Shown here: positions 8,188 through 17,222 of the stretch, in pieces
Layout of the letters: each line of letters starts with the position of its first letter
Position numbering within the stretch: the stretch's first letter is position 1
NCBI RefSeq assembly: GCF_003123685.1
Contig: NZ_QCYJ01000170.1
Location: 248,001-312,000, forward strand
DNA: 64,000 bases
Origin: Nocardia aurea
Lineage (GTDB): Bacteria; Actinomycetota; Actinomycetes; Mycobacteriales; Mycobacteriaceae
Direction of reading: 5' to 3'
The notes under the pieces: generated by a model
The model's input: only the letters and a program-made list of their open reading frames with translations
The model's database searches: none
Told to the model about the DNA's origin: nothing
Program-made: the position numbers and the translations under genes

Positions 8188-9588
8188 TCAGTCCATGCGT
8201 TCGATCTGGCGGATCTTGTTCATCGCGTCCAGGGCCGCGACCTTGTAGGACTCGGCCAGCGTCGGGTAGTTGAACACCGCGTCGACCAGATAGTCGACCG
8301 TGCCGCCACATCCCATGACCGCCTGGCCGATATGCACCAACTCGGTGGCGCCGGTGCCGAACACGTGCACACCGAGAATCGACCTGTCCGCGCACGAGAC
8401 GAGCAGTTTCAGCACACCGTAGGAATCGCCGATGATCTGCCCCCTGGCCAATTCCCGGTAACGCGAAACGCCCACCTCGAACGGGATTCGCGCCGCGGTC
8501 AGTTCGTCCTCGGTCTTTCCGATGAAACTGATCTCCGGAATGGTGTAGATGCCGATCGGCTGCAACGACGACAGCGCCTGCACCGATTCCCCGCACGCGT
8601 GGTGGGCGGCCAGCCGTCCCTGTTCCATCGACGTCGCCGCCAGCGCCGGGAAACCGATCACGTCGCCGACCGCGTAGATATGCGGAACCTCGGTGCGGAA
8701 GAATTCGTCCACCGCGACCCGACCGCGCCGGTCCGCGCTCAGTCCCGCTTTCTCCAACCGCAGGCTCGCGGTCATCCCCTGCCGACCGGCCGAATACATG
8801 ACCACCTCCGCCGGAATTCTCTTGCCGCTCTCCATGATCGCGATGGCCCCGGACGGGCGGCGTTCCACGGCGGCGACCGTCTCACGGAAACGGAAGGTGA
8901 CCGCCAGATCACGCAGATGGTATTTCAGCGCCTCCACCACTTCGATATCGCAGAAATCCAGCATCCGGTCCCGCGACTCCACCACTGTCACCTTGCAGCC
9001 GAGCGCGGCGAACATCGACGCGTACTCGATGCCGATGACGCCCGCTCCGACCACGATCATCGATTGCGGTACGCGCTCCAGGCGCAGGATGCCGTCGGAG
9101 TCGATGACGGTGGTGCCGTCGAAATCCACCGCGTCCGGACGCGCGGGCTGGGTGCCGGTGGCGATCACGATCTTGTCCGCGGTGACCTCGGTCTCGCGGC
9201 CGGTACCGTCGAGCACTTCGACGGTGTGCTCGTCCACGAAGGCGCCCATACCGGGCAGCATCGCTACCCGGTTGCGGGACAACTGATTTCGGACCACATC
9301 GACCTCTCGGCCGATCACGTGGTTCGCGCGCGAGAGCAGATCCGCGACCGTGATGTCCTCTTTGACCCGGTAACTCCGGCCGTACATCTCGCGCTGACTG
9401 AGGCCGGTCAGGTACAGCACCGCCTCGCGCAGGGTCTTGGACGGAATGGTGCCGGTATTGATACACACCCCACCGACCATGTCCCGCCGCTCCACCACCG
9501 CGGCCCGCCTGCCCAGTTTGGCCGTGGCGATCGCGGCCTTCTGTCCGCCGGGACCGGATCCGAGCACAAGCACATCGAAGTCGTACAC
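8188..9588 (-). CDS. sthA: Soluble pyridine nucleotide transhydrogenase (Si-specific)
   Basis: This cytoplasmic flavoprotein of about 466 aa exchanges hydride between NADPH and NAD+. The FAD-binding GSGPGG is at residues 10-15. The redox segment reads VCINTGTIPSK at 41-51: Cys42 is present but the second cysteine of the disulfide reductases is Thr47, which is diagnostic of SthA and excludes lipoamide dehydrogenase or mycothione reductase. A second NAD(P)-binding GAGVIG lies mid-protein, and the C-terminal dimerisation domain is complete. I chose the GTG at 9588 because family members begin at the YDFDVLV strand; an alternative GTG at 9621 would add 11 residues. It is divergent from the quinone-oxidoreductase-like gene. 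Confidence 0.93.
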   Translation of the reverse strand: MYDFDVLVLGSGPGGQKAAIATAKLGRRAAVVERRDMVGGVCINTGTIPSKTLREAVLYLTGLSQREMYGRSYRVKEDITVADLLSRANHVIGREVDVVRNQLSRNRVAMLPGMGAFVDEHTVEVLDGTGRETEVTADKIVIATGTQPARPDAVDFDGTTVIDSDGILRLERVPQSMIVVGAGVIGIEYASMFAALGCKVTVVESRDRMLDFCDIEVVEALKYHLRDLAVTFRFRETVAAVERRPSGAIAIMESGKRIPAEVVMYSAGRQGMTASLRLEKAGLSADRRGRVAVDEFFRTEVPHIYAVGDVIGFPALAATSMEQGRLAAHHACGESVQALSSLQPIGIYTIPEISFIGKTEDELTAARIPFEVGVSRYRELARGQIIGDSYGVLKLLVSCADRSILGVHVFGTGATELVHIGQAVMGCGGTVDYLVDAVFNYPTLAESYKVAALDAMNKIRQIERMD

Positions 9589-9754
9589 ATACCGAGCCTG
9601 ACAGTGGAATGTGAAATCCACAGGGCTGTTCGGTCAACATCCGAAAGCGGCGCGACGCGGCCGCCGCGCTGTTTCAGGGATTTCCCCGATGTGGGTGCCG
9701 GGGGTGCGGATCTACGGTTTCGGCAAGGAGCGGACGGCGCGAACGGGAGAGACC

Positions 9755-10735
9755 ATGAAGGCGATCATGCAGGAGCGGTACGGATCACCGGAGGCTCTCG
9801 AATTCCGGGACACCGCACGGCCGGTACCCGCTCGCGGTGAAGTACTGGTACGGGTGCACGCCGCCGCCGTCAACGCCCTGGACTGGCACATGATGCGCGG
9901 CGATCCCTACCTGGCCCGACCGATGATGGGTCTGCGCGCGCCACGGGCCACGATCCGCGGCCGCGATTTCGCGGGCACGGTCGAGTCGGTCGGCCCCGGC
10001 GTCGAGCGGTTCGAAACCGGTGACGAGGTGTTCGGCGAGGCCGACGGCGCTTTCGCCGAATATGTGGCGGCCCCCGAGAACGCGCTCGCCCGCAAACCCG
10101 CCCGCCTGAGTTTCGAGCAGGCCGCCGCGATTCCCTTGGCGGGCAACACCGCGCTGATGGGGCTGGGAGATCTCGGGCAGATCCGGTCCGGCCACCGCGT
10201 GCTGATCAACGGCGCGTCCGGCGGCGTCGGCACCTTCGCCGTGCAGATCGCCCGATCCTTCGACGCCGAGGTGACCGCGGTGTGCAGCACCAGGAATGTC
10301 GACCAGGTTCGCGCGCTCGGGGCCGACCACGTCATCGACTACACCGACGACGACTTCACGACCGGCGCAGCACGTTACGACCTGATCTTCGATCTCGTCG
10401 GCAACCACTCGCTGACCCGGATGCGAGGAGTTCTCGCACCGGGCGGCAAAATCGTACTGTCCGGCGGCGGCGTGTATCGCGGTGGCTCGGTCTTCGGGCC
10501 GATGGCGCTCATCATCGCGGGCAAGCTGGCGGCCCGTTTCGTCAGCTGGGTCGAGGTGTTGGAGGCGGTACAGTCCGCCGAGAACCTGACCGTGCTCGGC
10601 GAGCTGGCCGAAGCGGGAAAACTCAGGCCGGTGATCGAGCGCGCCTACCCGCTCGGCGAGGCCGCCGCGGCCATCCGCCACCTGGAAACCGAGCACGCGC
10701 GCGCGAAGATCGTCCTCACGGTCCAGGGCCCCTGA
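9755..10735 (+). CDS. Zinc-free NAD(P)H:quinone oxidoreductase-like MDR protein
   Basis: This 326-aa protein is a medium-chain dehydrogenase/reductase of the quinone oxidoreductase type. The N-terminal GroES-like domain contains GRDFAGTVESVGPGV (about 69-83), and the Rossmann dinucleotide site is INGASGGVGTFAVQIA (151-166). The zinc ligands of alcohol dehydrogenases are absent, and NALDWHMMRGDP marks the subgroup usually annotated as NAD(P)-dependent alcohol dehydrogenase. The ATG at 9755 is preceded by GGGAGAG at good spacing; in-frame codons further upstream lack a ribosome site. The substrate is unknown, and electrophilic carbonyls or quinones are typical. Confidence 0.88.
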   Translation: MKAIMQERYGSPEALEFRDTARPVPARGEVLVRVHAAAVNALDWHMMRGDPYLARPMMGLRAPRATIRGRDFAGTVESVGPGVERFETGDEVFGEADGAFAEYVAAPENALARKPARLSFEQAAAIPLAGNTALMGLGDLGQIRSGHRVLINGASGGVGTFAVQIARSFDAEVTAVCSTRNVDQVRALGADHVIDYTDDDFTTGAARYDLIFDLVGNHSLTRMRGVLAPGGKIVLSGGGVYRGGSVFGPMALIIAGKLAARFVSWVEVLEAVQSAENLTVLGELAEAGKLRPVIERAYPLGEAAAAIRHLETEHARAKIVLTVQGP

Positions 10736-10851
10736 GCTCGCGTCAGGCGGTCGGGATGTTCGGGCGGCGATTCGGCGGAGAATCGCCGCTCGAGCCCAAT
10801 AACAATCCGGCTGACGGGTTTCTTTGCTGCTTCTGGGGTTATCGCCCCTAT

Positions 10852-11172
10852 ATGTCCACACACAGTGAAGATCTGCCCGGATCCGAATCGACCCCGCCGC
10901 AGCAGCCGGTGCCTGCCGCGTCGACCCGAAAGTCGACCGGCTCACGTACCGGTCGCGCCTGGGACGGTTTGGTCGTCGGCATCGTCATCCTCGTCGTCCT
11001 GCTGATCTTCATCCTGCAGAACCTGGAAACCATCCAGGTCAGCCTGTTCTTCTGGGATTTCGGGCTCCCCACCGGCGTCGCGGTCCTGCTGTCCGCCCTC
11101 GGCGGCGCACTCGTCATGGCTTTGGTCGGTGGTGCGCGCATCATCCAGTTGCGCCGCGTCGCGAAGCGCTAG
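10852..11172 (+). CDS. LapA-domain (DUF1049) small membrane protein
   Basis: This 106-aa protein has a Ser/Pro/Thr-rich N-terminal 35 residues and two transmembrane helices (about 38-56 and 72-93). Between and around them is the ILQNLETIQVSLFFWDF segment typical of the LapA (lipopolysaccharide assembly A/YciS-like) domain, followed by a basic end. In actinobacteria, which lack LPS, the role of such proteins is unknown; envelope maintenance is likely. The ATG at 10852 gives the usual length. Confidence 0.8.
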   Translation: MSTHSEDLPGSESTPPQQPVPAASTRKSTGSRTGRAWDGLVVGIVILVVLLIFILQNLETIQVSLFFWDFGLPTGVAVLLSALGGALVMALVGGARIIQLRRVAKR

Positions 11173-11534
11173 GTTCACGTTCACCTGTCCGACCGCGCGC
11201 GTCCTCCGCGCGCGAGCACCGGGCCGAGCCCGTCCTGCCACCGCGCGATGCGCTGAAACAGGAGGCAGGAAAGACATTTCGATTTCACCGATGACGGTCC
11301 GCGAGACCGCGGTGACGGGTGTCCGACCCCGGCCTGTCACCGGTCCCAGGATCAGCGGCCGAGGTCGGACACCGGGCGCGGGTCTGAGACCGCGTGTCAA
11401 CGCGGCGCCGACTTGCCGGCCCGAAGGCGCCCATCACGTGGTGGCGCACCCAGTGACCGGCTACCCGTTATCGAGGAACTCATGCGGTCGTCGGGGGAAT
11501 TCGTGCGGCGGACAAGCGATTCGCCGACCGTGCT
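11173..11534. other. Intergenic region upstream of the CsbD gene, no gene seen
   Basis: These bases follow the LapA gene and precede the predicted CsbD promoter. Frames here are shadows without ribosome sites. Short G/C-rich inverted repeats occur around 11190-11215 (near-palindromic GCGCGCG runs) that could act as a terminator for the LapA transcript. I see no other feature. Confidence 0.35.
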
Positions 11535-11559
11535 GATTGAGCCGACCGAGTCCGGGTAG
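11535..11559 (+). promoter_or_regulatory. Candidate stress-sigma (SigB/SigF-type) promoter
   Basis: GATT at 11535-11538 and GGGTAG at 11554-11559 are separated by 15 bases. This resembles the GTTT-N15/16-GGGTAT promoters of actinobacterial general-stress sigma factors. It lies 39 bp upstream of the CsbD-family gene, a family commonly under such control. The -35 match is imperfect. Confidence 0.45.
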
Positions 11560-11598
11560 GCCTCTGTTGTCAGCCATTTCCGACGAGAGGTCACACAA

Positions 11599-11844
11599 GT
11601 GCCCAAGCATGGTAGCGGAATCCGTGAAGGTGTCGAAGGCGTCGTCGAGGACGTCAAAGGCAAAGCCAAGGAAGCTGTCGGCATCGTCACCGGCAAAGAG
11701 AACTTCAAGAGCGAGGGGCGTGCCCAGCAGGACAAGGCCGAATCCCAGCGCGAGGCCGCGAGCAAGGAAGCCGCGGCGGAGAAGGCTCGCGCGGAGGCCG
11801 ATGTCGACGAAGCGCGTCAGTCCGCGTATCAGCACGACCGCTGA
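11599..11844 (+). CDS. CsbD-family general stress protein
   Basis: This is an 81-aa, highly charged, helical protein. Residues 7-35 carry the CsbD pattern (G..EGVEGVVEDVKGKAKEAVGIVTG), followed by an Ala/Lys/Glu-rich helix with heptad character. CsbD proteins accumulate in stationary phase and osmotic or oxidative stress; their molecular role is unknown. The start is a GTG with GAGAGG upstream. A stress-type promoter is predicted 39 bp upstream and a strong hairpin follows, so the gene is probably transcribed alone. Confidence 0.85.
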   Translation: MPKHGSGIREGVEGVVEDVKGKAKEAVGIVTGKENFKSEGRAQQDKAESQREAASKEAAAEKARAEADVDEARQSAYQHDR

Positions 11845-11866
11845 CGGATAGGTCTACGACGACCTT

Positions 11867-11900
11867 CGAGGGGCTCAGGCGAAACCGCCTGGGCCCCTCG
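11867..11900. terminator. 15-bp hairpin between convergent genes
   Basis: Arms 11867-11881 (CGAGGGGCTCAGGCG) and 11886-11900 pair over 15 bases with one G-T wobble and an AAAC loop; pairing continues outward after a 2-base bulge through ACGACC. It lies between the CsbD gene and the histidine kinase, which end toward each other, and can serve both. Confidence 0.8.
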
Positions 11901-11906
11901 GTCGTG

Positions 11907-13550
11907 TCACACCGACGTTCCTTCGACCGCCGTATCGGCGGTGGTGCCGGGGTCGTCCTCGGCGGGCGCGGGCGCGGGCGCGGGCAGGGTGAACCGGAAA
12001 CACGTTCCGTCGCGGTAGGAGGTGTCGATCCAGATCTTGCCGCCGTGATACTCCACGATCTTCCTGCACACCGCCAGACCGATTCCGGTGCCGCTGTATT
12101 CCTCCCGATTGTGCAGACGCTGGAAGATGACGAACACCTTCTCGGCGAACTCCGGCTCGATCCCGATCCCGTTGTCGGCCACCGCGAATTGCCATCGGCC
12201 GGATTCGGCGTCGAGTTCGGCGTCGACGTGGACCACCGGGGCGCGGTCGGGGGCACGGAATTTGATCGCGTTGGCGATCAGGTTCTGCCACAGCATCGTC
12301 AACAGGGTCGGATCGCCGACCACCTCGGGCAGCCGCGCGGGCAACTCGAGGCGGGCGCCGGTGTCATCGATGGCGGCGGAGACATTGGACAGCGCGGAAT
12401 CCAGCGTCGTGCCCAGGCCGATCCTGGCCGTGGTCTCCGACAACCGCCCGACCCTCGAATAGGTCAGCAGGTCGTTGATCAGGATCTGCATGCGTTTGGC
12501 ACCGTCGACGGCGTAGTCGATGTACTGCTTGCCGCGCGCGTCGAGCTGGTCACCGTAGCGTTTCTCCAACAGCTGACAGAACGAGGCGACCTTGCGCAAC
12601 GGTTCCTGGAGGTCGTGGGAGGCGACGTAGGCGAACTGCTCGAGTTCGGTATTGGAGCGGCGCAACTCCTCGGTCTGCACATCCAACTCGGCCTTCTGCC
12701 GGGCCAGCACCGCTTCCTGTCCGCGCGAGGATTCCAGCTCCGAGACCACCTGCCTGCGCATGCTCTCCACCGCGGCGGCGACGGTGGCGACGTCGGCCGG
12801 TCCGGCGACGTCGATGTGGTGGTCGAAATCGCCGTCGGCCACCCGCAGCGACGCTTTCGTCAGCGCTGAGAGCGGGCCGGCGACCAGCCGGCGCACCAGC
12901 AATGTCAATACCACCCCGGTCGTCAGGAACAGCACGACCATCACCAGCAGCACGATATTGCGCAACGTGCGGGCCTGGTCGAGCGACTCGCGGTCGGCGG
13001 CGATCGCGGCGACGAGGTCGGTGTTCTGGGCGGCCAGACTCGCACGTACCTCGTCGAACAGCGCTTTGCCCTGTGCCGTGGACGCGGCTGAGACCGAGGC
13101 CGACGGGCCCGCCGCGACGGGGCGGGCGTAGTCGGTGCGCCATTTCTCGACGGCGGCCCGGACCGCGTCCAGATCGGTCAGCAGTTCGGGACGCTCGGCC
13201 AACAGCACGGCGATGCGGTCGGTGGCCTGAACCTCGATTCGTTGTCCCTCGTTGTACGGGTCGAGGAATTGCCGGTCGCCGCTGATGGCGTAGCCGCGGA
13301 TTCCGGTCTCCTGATTGAGCAACGCCGCCTGCAATTGGTACGCCCGGGTCAGCGCGGGCTGGGTGTGGTTCATCACCCGGTCGGTGGCGCTGTTGGTGTT
13401 GGCGATGACCTGCGCGCCCGCCGCCGCGCCGATGAGCACCACGATCGCCATCGCCGCCAGCACCAGCTGGAACCAGGTCTGCACGGTGAAGCGTCCGACG
13501 CCGTGAGTCCCGTTCCGCACCACGGCCACCGCGGATTCCGTCTCCGACAC
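11907..13550 (-). CDS. CHASE3/HAMP sensor histidine kinase (orphan)
   Basis: This kinase of about 547 aa has TM1 (about 28-48), an extracytoplasmic helical CHASE3 domain (about 57-192, with the ETGIRGYAISGD signature), TM2 (198-220) and HAMP (221-274). A coiled coil leads into a HisKA of the phytochrome-like type with His312 in ASHDLQEPLRKV. The ATPase N-box (NLIANAIKF), G1 (ADNGIGI) and G2 (GTGIGLAV) are intact, so it should be active. It ends in a Pro/Ala tail. The GTG at 13550 has GGAGG five bases upstream, a much better start than the ATG at 13562 or the far 13604. No response regulator gene is adjacent, so its partner is elsewhere. Confidence 0.88.
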   Translation of the reverse strand: MSETESAVAVVRNGTHGVGRFTVQTWFQLVLAAMAIVVLIGAAAGAQVIANTNSATDRVMNHTQPALTRAYQLQAALLNQETGIRGYAISGDRQFLDPYNEGQRIEVQATDRIAVLLAERPELLTDLDAVRAAVEKWRTDYARPVAAGPSASVSAASTAQGKALFDEVRASLAAQNTDLVAAIAADRESLDQARTLRNIVLLVMVVLFLTTGVVLTLLVRRLVAGPLSALTKASLRVADGDFDHHIDVAGPADVATVAAAVESMRRQVVSELESSRGQEAVLARQKAELDVQTEELRRSNTELEQFAYVASHDLQEPLRKVASFCQLLEKRYGDQLDARGKQYIDYAVDGAKRMQILINDLLTYSRVGRLSETTARIGLGTTLDSALSNVSAAIDDTGARLELPARLPEVVGDPTLLTMLWQNLIANAIKFRAPDRAPVVHVDAELDAESGRWQFAVADNGIGIEPEFAEKVFVIFQRLHNREEYSGTGIGLAVCRKIVEYHGGKIWIDTSYRDGTCFRFTLPAPAPAPAEDDPGTTADTAVEGTSV

Positions 13551-13684
13551 CGACGCCTCCATCCCATGCGGCGCGCGCTCGGCACGGACCGCCCCTCGAA
13601 CCACGCGGTCGCACGAATCGGACCGGAGGCGCCGATAGCGTAACCGACCGTTCGCTCGCGGGGGGCGCTCGATTCGACGCCGCG

Positions 13685-15403
13685 TCAGTCGCCGGATCGT
13701 GTCGCGAATTCGGCGAGCCCGGTCGACACCGCCTCGGGTTGTCCGTTGTTCTGTCGCGCGGCGGCGGTGAGCACGTCGATGTGGTTGTAACCGGGTAATT
13801 CGATGACCTCGTCGCGCGGACTACCCGAATCGGCGACCGGAATTCCGCCGCTGCCGCGGAAGGTCAGTATCGGGTTGCGGTCCACCCCGTCGAGATGAAT
13901 GTGGTTGCGCGCGAACGACGGCGCCGCGGTCTGTTGCAGGTCCAGTGACAACCGCGTCGGGAAATACCATTCGGTGAAATCCAGCGGCGGTTCGCTGAGA
14001 TCGCGAGCGAGTTCGGCGATGGCGGTCACTTCGCTGCCCGGGTCGGTGTACGGGCGGGCCTCCGGCGTCGTCAGCGCCGCGATGTCGTCGTAGTCCAGCC
14101 ACCGGTAGACCGTGCCGGGGTCGAACACCGTCGGCGATACCTTGGGCGCGTCACCGAACATGCCCATCGCGAGCGGGCTGCGCGCGACCGCGTCGGGAAC
14201 CGGGAAGGTCTTCGGACCGACCGGTCCGCCGCCGACGAATCCCGCACTGGTCTGCAGGAATCCGAACGGCTGGGAATTGTCGTCGAGAATCGCCCCGAGC
14301 ACGGCTTCGTTGGTGGCGTTCAGATCCCGCACATCCGGAACTCCGGTGGCGAAGATGCCCGCGTTCTGTGAGAGCAGTGTCCGCAATGTCGCGGTGATAT
14401 TCGGATTGTCAGGCAGCCGTCGGACGAGATCATTGACACCGTCGGGGTTGAGTCTGGCCGCGAGCCCGGCCAGTGCCAGCAGGTTGGTGGTCTCGGGGTT
14501 GATGACGGCGGGCAGCCGAAGGACCGGCGCGGCGGTATCAAGTCGCAGCGAAACGCCTTCCACCACCGCGGCGATCGGCGCGGGTAGGTCGGGGACTTGC
14601 AGGCCGCGCAGACTCAATCCGGCCGAGATGGTGGTGTCGAGCGCGAAATAGCCGGAGCACTGGTTGTATCCGGCGTCATCGGTGGTCGCCGGGTCGCCGT
14701 CGAAATCCCATTCCGCGAAATAGCCCGTGACGAATCCGCCCAGCGAGTGTCCGCCGCAGACGACTTTGCGCTTGCGCACCGCCGGGTCCGGGAATTCCGC
14801 GCGCAGCACGTCGTATTCGTCGCGCAGTGTCTGCTCGAGTCCCTGATCGCGCAGCCATGCCGTCGCCGCGCCCTCAGCGACACCGGCGAAGCGGCGCCCC
14901 ACCGCCTCGGCGCCGTGGAAGTAGTAGTCCGCGGCGGTGTCGAACGAACCGCTGCGCAGGGCCGCGCGGACCCCCGTATGGTCCTCCAGGCAGTTCGACC
15001 GACGGTCCAGCGCCCAGAACTCGATATGGCTCCCCGATTCGGCGGCCCGCGAAACCGTGTTGCGGGCAACGCTTTCGAACGCGCCCGCACCCTCGAAGAC
15101 ACCGGGTTGGGCGACCAGGACGCGATCGGCGTCGGCGGAGTCACGCGGTCCGTCGACAGAGCGCCACCGCAGATAGGACACCGTGTCGCAGGCCGCGGGG
15201 TGAGGCGGACTCCCCGGTGGTAATGGCGCGGCGAGGGTCACCACCGAGGAGACGACAGATGTCACCGGCGACGACGACTCGTAGACCGACTCCGTCCGGC
15301 CCGGCGCGCCACCGCCCGCTACCGGAGTCGCCGAGGACACCCCCACCCCCGTACCCGCCAACACCACCAACACCGCGAAGAGACCGTTTCGCCGCAGTCG
15401 CAT
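13685..15403 (-). CDS. Large secreted alpha/beta hydrolase, function unknown
   Basis: This 572-aa protein has a signal peptide (basic start, hydrophobic 8-25) and a long low-complexity Ser/Val/Pro linker to about residue 70. The alpha/beta-hydrolase region has nucleophile Ser220 in GGHSLGG. The sequence before it (residues 95-215) contains no transmembrane segment. The nucleophile is followed by an aromatic, acidic stretch (FAEWDFDGDPATTDD). His in the FARNHIHLDG or GYNHIDV segments near the C-terminus could be catalytic. It resembles uncharacterised mycobacterial and nocardial secreted hydrolases. It faces away from the F420 oxidoreductase gene; the 192-bp gap between them must hold both promoters. 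Confidence 0.75.
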   Translation of the reverse strand: MRLRRNGLFAVLVVLAGTGVGVSSATPVAGGGAPGRTESVYESSSPVTSVVSSVVTLAAPLPPGSPPHPAACDTVSYLRWRSVDGPRDSADADRVLVAQPGVFEGAGAFESVARNTVSRAAESGSHIEFWALDRRSNCLEDHTGVRAALRSGSFDTAADYYFHGAEAVGRRFAGVAEGAATAWLRDQGLEQTLRDEYDVLRAEFPDPAVRKRKVVCGGHSLGGFVTGYFAEWDFDGDPATTDDAGYNQCSGYFALDTTISAGLSLRGLQVPDLPAPIAAVVEGVSLRLDTAAPVLRLPAVINPETTNLLALAGLAARLNPDGVNDLVRRLPDNPNITATLRTLLSQNAGIFATGVPDVRDLNATNEAVLGAILDDNSQPFGFLQTSAGFVGGGPVGPKTFPVPDAVARSPLAMGMFGDAPKVSPTVFDPGTVYRWLDYDDIAALTTPEARPYTDPGSEVTAIAELARDLSEPPLDFTEWYFPTRLSLDLQQTAAPSFARNHIHLDGVDRNPILTFRGSGGIPVADSGSPRDEVIELPGYNHIDVLTAAARQNNGQPEAVSTGLAEFATRSGD

Positions 15404-15595
15404 CCGCCCATCCCTTCACACCGCCGATCGCGCTCATCGAACCGCTCGGTGAGCGTCCCGGCCGGTGGTTCGGCCCGACTCTGGCACACCTCACAATTCG
15501 GACCTGTTCGAGTCGGGACCGCGCGCACTGTTTGCACACCGACGACAGGGGTAGGCGTCGGTTGTCCGCGGGGGCTCTCGGCCATGGAGGTAACG

Positions 15596-16573
15596 ATGCA
15601 GATCGGGTACAAACTGGCAGCGGAGGGTTTCGGCCCTGCCGAACTGATTCGACAGGCGAAAGCCGCGGAGCAGGCGGGGTTCGATTTCGTCGAGATCAGC
15701 GATCATTTCCATCCCTGGCTCGACAATCAGGGCCATTCGCCGTTCGCGTGGACGGTGCTCGGCGCGATCGCGGCCTCCACCGAGCGGATCGGCATGGCCA
15801 CCGGCGTGACCTGTCCGATCCTGCGCTATCACCCGGCCATCGTCGCCCAGGCCGCCGCCACCATGGCCCTGGTCTCCGACGGACGTTTCACCCTCGGCGT
15901 CGGTTCCGGGGAACGACTCAACGAACATGTCGTCGGCCTGGAATTCCCCGACGCCGTGCGGGTGCGCCACGACATGCTGCGCGAGGCCATCGAGATCATC
16001 CGGCTGCTGTGGCGGGGCGGCTATCGGTCGTACTCCGGCCGGTATCTGAACCTGTCGGACGCGCGGATCTTCGATCTCCCCGACGAACTCCCGGTGATCG
16101 CCGTCGCGGCGGGTGGGCCCGACGCGGCCGAGATCGCCGCGGACCTCGGAGATGGTCTCTTCGCGACCGACGCCGATCCCGCCATCGTGCGGCGCTACCG
16201 CGAACGAGGCGGCGAGGGCCCGTGTTACGCCGAGATCCCGGTGGCTTGGGCCCGCGACGAACACACCGGAGCGCGGGCCGCGTTGGAGACGACGCGCTGG
16301 GCGCTGACCGGGTGGAAGGTCATGAGCGAACTTCCCAATCCCGTCAATTTCGCCGCTGCCGCCGCCACCGTTCGCGAAGAGGACATCCGCGATCACTTCA
16401 CCTGCGGCACCGATCCCGCCGAGTACATCCGGGCCGTGCGCACCTACGCCGACGCGGGATACGACCACCTCGTGCTCCAGAACGCCGGGCCGGACCCCGA
16501 CGGTTTCCTCGAGTTCTACCGCGATGAACTCGACCGCGAACTGCGCGCTTCCCTCACGCCCGCCGCGAACTGA
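15596..16573 (+). CDS. F420-dependent LLM-class oxidoreductase, G6PDH-like subfamily
   Basis: This 325-aa TIM-barrel flavin-like oxidoreductase has the features of the F420-dependent G6PDH-family subgroup (TIGR03557 type): EISDHFHPWLDNQGHSPFAW near 38-57, TGVTCPILRYHPAIVAQAAATMA, and GSGERLNEHVVG. These form the F420 and substrate pocket. It probably transfers hydride between cofactor F420 and an unidentified substrate; true glucose-6-phosphate activity cannot be inferred. The ATG at 15596 has GGAGG at 15586-15590 with ideal spacing, so the earlier in-frame codons (15449, 15584) are not used. Presence of this enzyme implies an F420-producing actinomycete. Confidence 0.9.
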   Translation: MQIGYKLAAEGFGPAELIRQAKAAEQAGFDFVEISDHFHPWLDNQGHSPFAWTVLGAIAASTERIGMATGVTCPILRYHPAIVAQAAATMALVSDGRFTLGVGSGERLNEHVVGLEFPDAVRVRHDMLREAIEIIRLLWRGGYRSYSGRYLNLSDARIFDLPDELPVIAVAAGGPDAAEIAADLGDGLFATDADPAIVRRYRERGGEGPCYAEIPVAWARDEHTGARAALETTRWALTGWKVMSELPNPVNFAAAAATVREEDIRDHFTCGTDPAEYIRAVRTYADAGYDHLVLQNAGPDPDGFLEFYRDELDRELRASLTPAAN

Positions 16574-16770
16574 TCCGCTCTGCTCGGCTCCCGGCCGACG
16601 TGGACATCACTCTATGTAACCAACCATTCCATCCTGTTCGTGCAGCCGCCGAACGCAGATACATATCGTTATCAGTGGTGCATCATGGGCTCCCGATCTA
16701 TCGCGATCCTCCGCGTAGTGGTACACATCTCGCTAAGATGTTACCGACTATTCTTCAACAGAGGAGCGCA

Positions 16771-17082
16771 ATGATGCGTACCCCACTTCGTCTCGCCGCC
16801 GCCTCCGCAGCCGCGGCGACTCTCGTCGTCACCGCGGCCGGAGCGACGGCCGAGCCGACCGGATCCGCCCCGGTTCCCGCGACAGCCGTGGCCGGAACCG
16901 GATCCTCGGCGGTGGACACCGGGTCCGCGGCGGGCAATTCGGCCCTGTACTTTCTCGGACACGGCGACGTCATCGGAGTTCTCGTACTTCTGATCACCAC
17001 GCCGTTCGCGATCCTGACCGGTGGCGTGTGCGATCTCGCCACCCTGTCGGCGCTGCCGAGTCCGTGCACCAAAGCGCCCTGA
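16771..17082 (+). CDS. Small secreted protein, hydrophobic C-terminal half
   Basis: This 103-aa protein has a clear signal peptide (MMRTPLRLAAA..., cleavage likely after ATA near residue 28) and a Pro/Ala/Gly-rich middle. A hydrophobic stretch (DVIGVLVLLITTPFAIL) follows, and the end carries two cysteines. GAGGAG at 16761-16766 precedes two adjacent ATG codons (16771 and 16774); either could be used. The layout recalls small nocardial envelope proteins of unknown function. A TAAGAT hexamer at 16734-16739 could be its -10 element. Confidence 0.65.
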   Translation: MMRTPLRLAAASAAAATLVVTAAGATAEPTGSAPVPATAVAGTGSSAVDTGSAAGNSALYFLGHGDVIGVLVLLITTPFAILTGGVCDLATLSALPSPCTKAP

Positions 17083-17222
17083 CGGACACGGCCCGTCCCG
17101 ACACGAGGTGAGCCGGTAGCCGTCACGCGACGGTGACCGCTCCCCGACCGGGACGGATGCGCGGTCGACTCGGCCGAGACCGTCGTCACGTGCGACGGTC
17201 GACGCCGGGTACGACCCGACGA

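Noticed and set aside
8188..9588. Dihydrolipoamide dehydrogenase or mycothione reductase
   Set aside because: The redox motif has Thr where the second cysteine must be (VCINTGTIPSK), so a disulfide reductase role is excluded and SthA fits.
16660..16690. ATATCGTTAT element near 16668, recurring near 36923, as a Zur or IdeR box
   Set aside because: Only ten bases are shared, symmetry is poor and it does not match the known Zur or IdeR consensus well enough.
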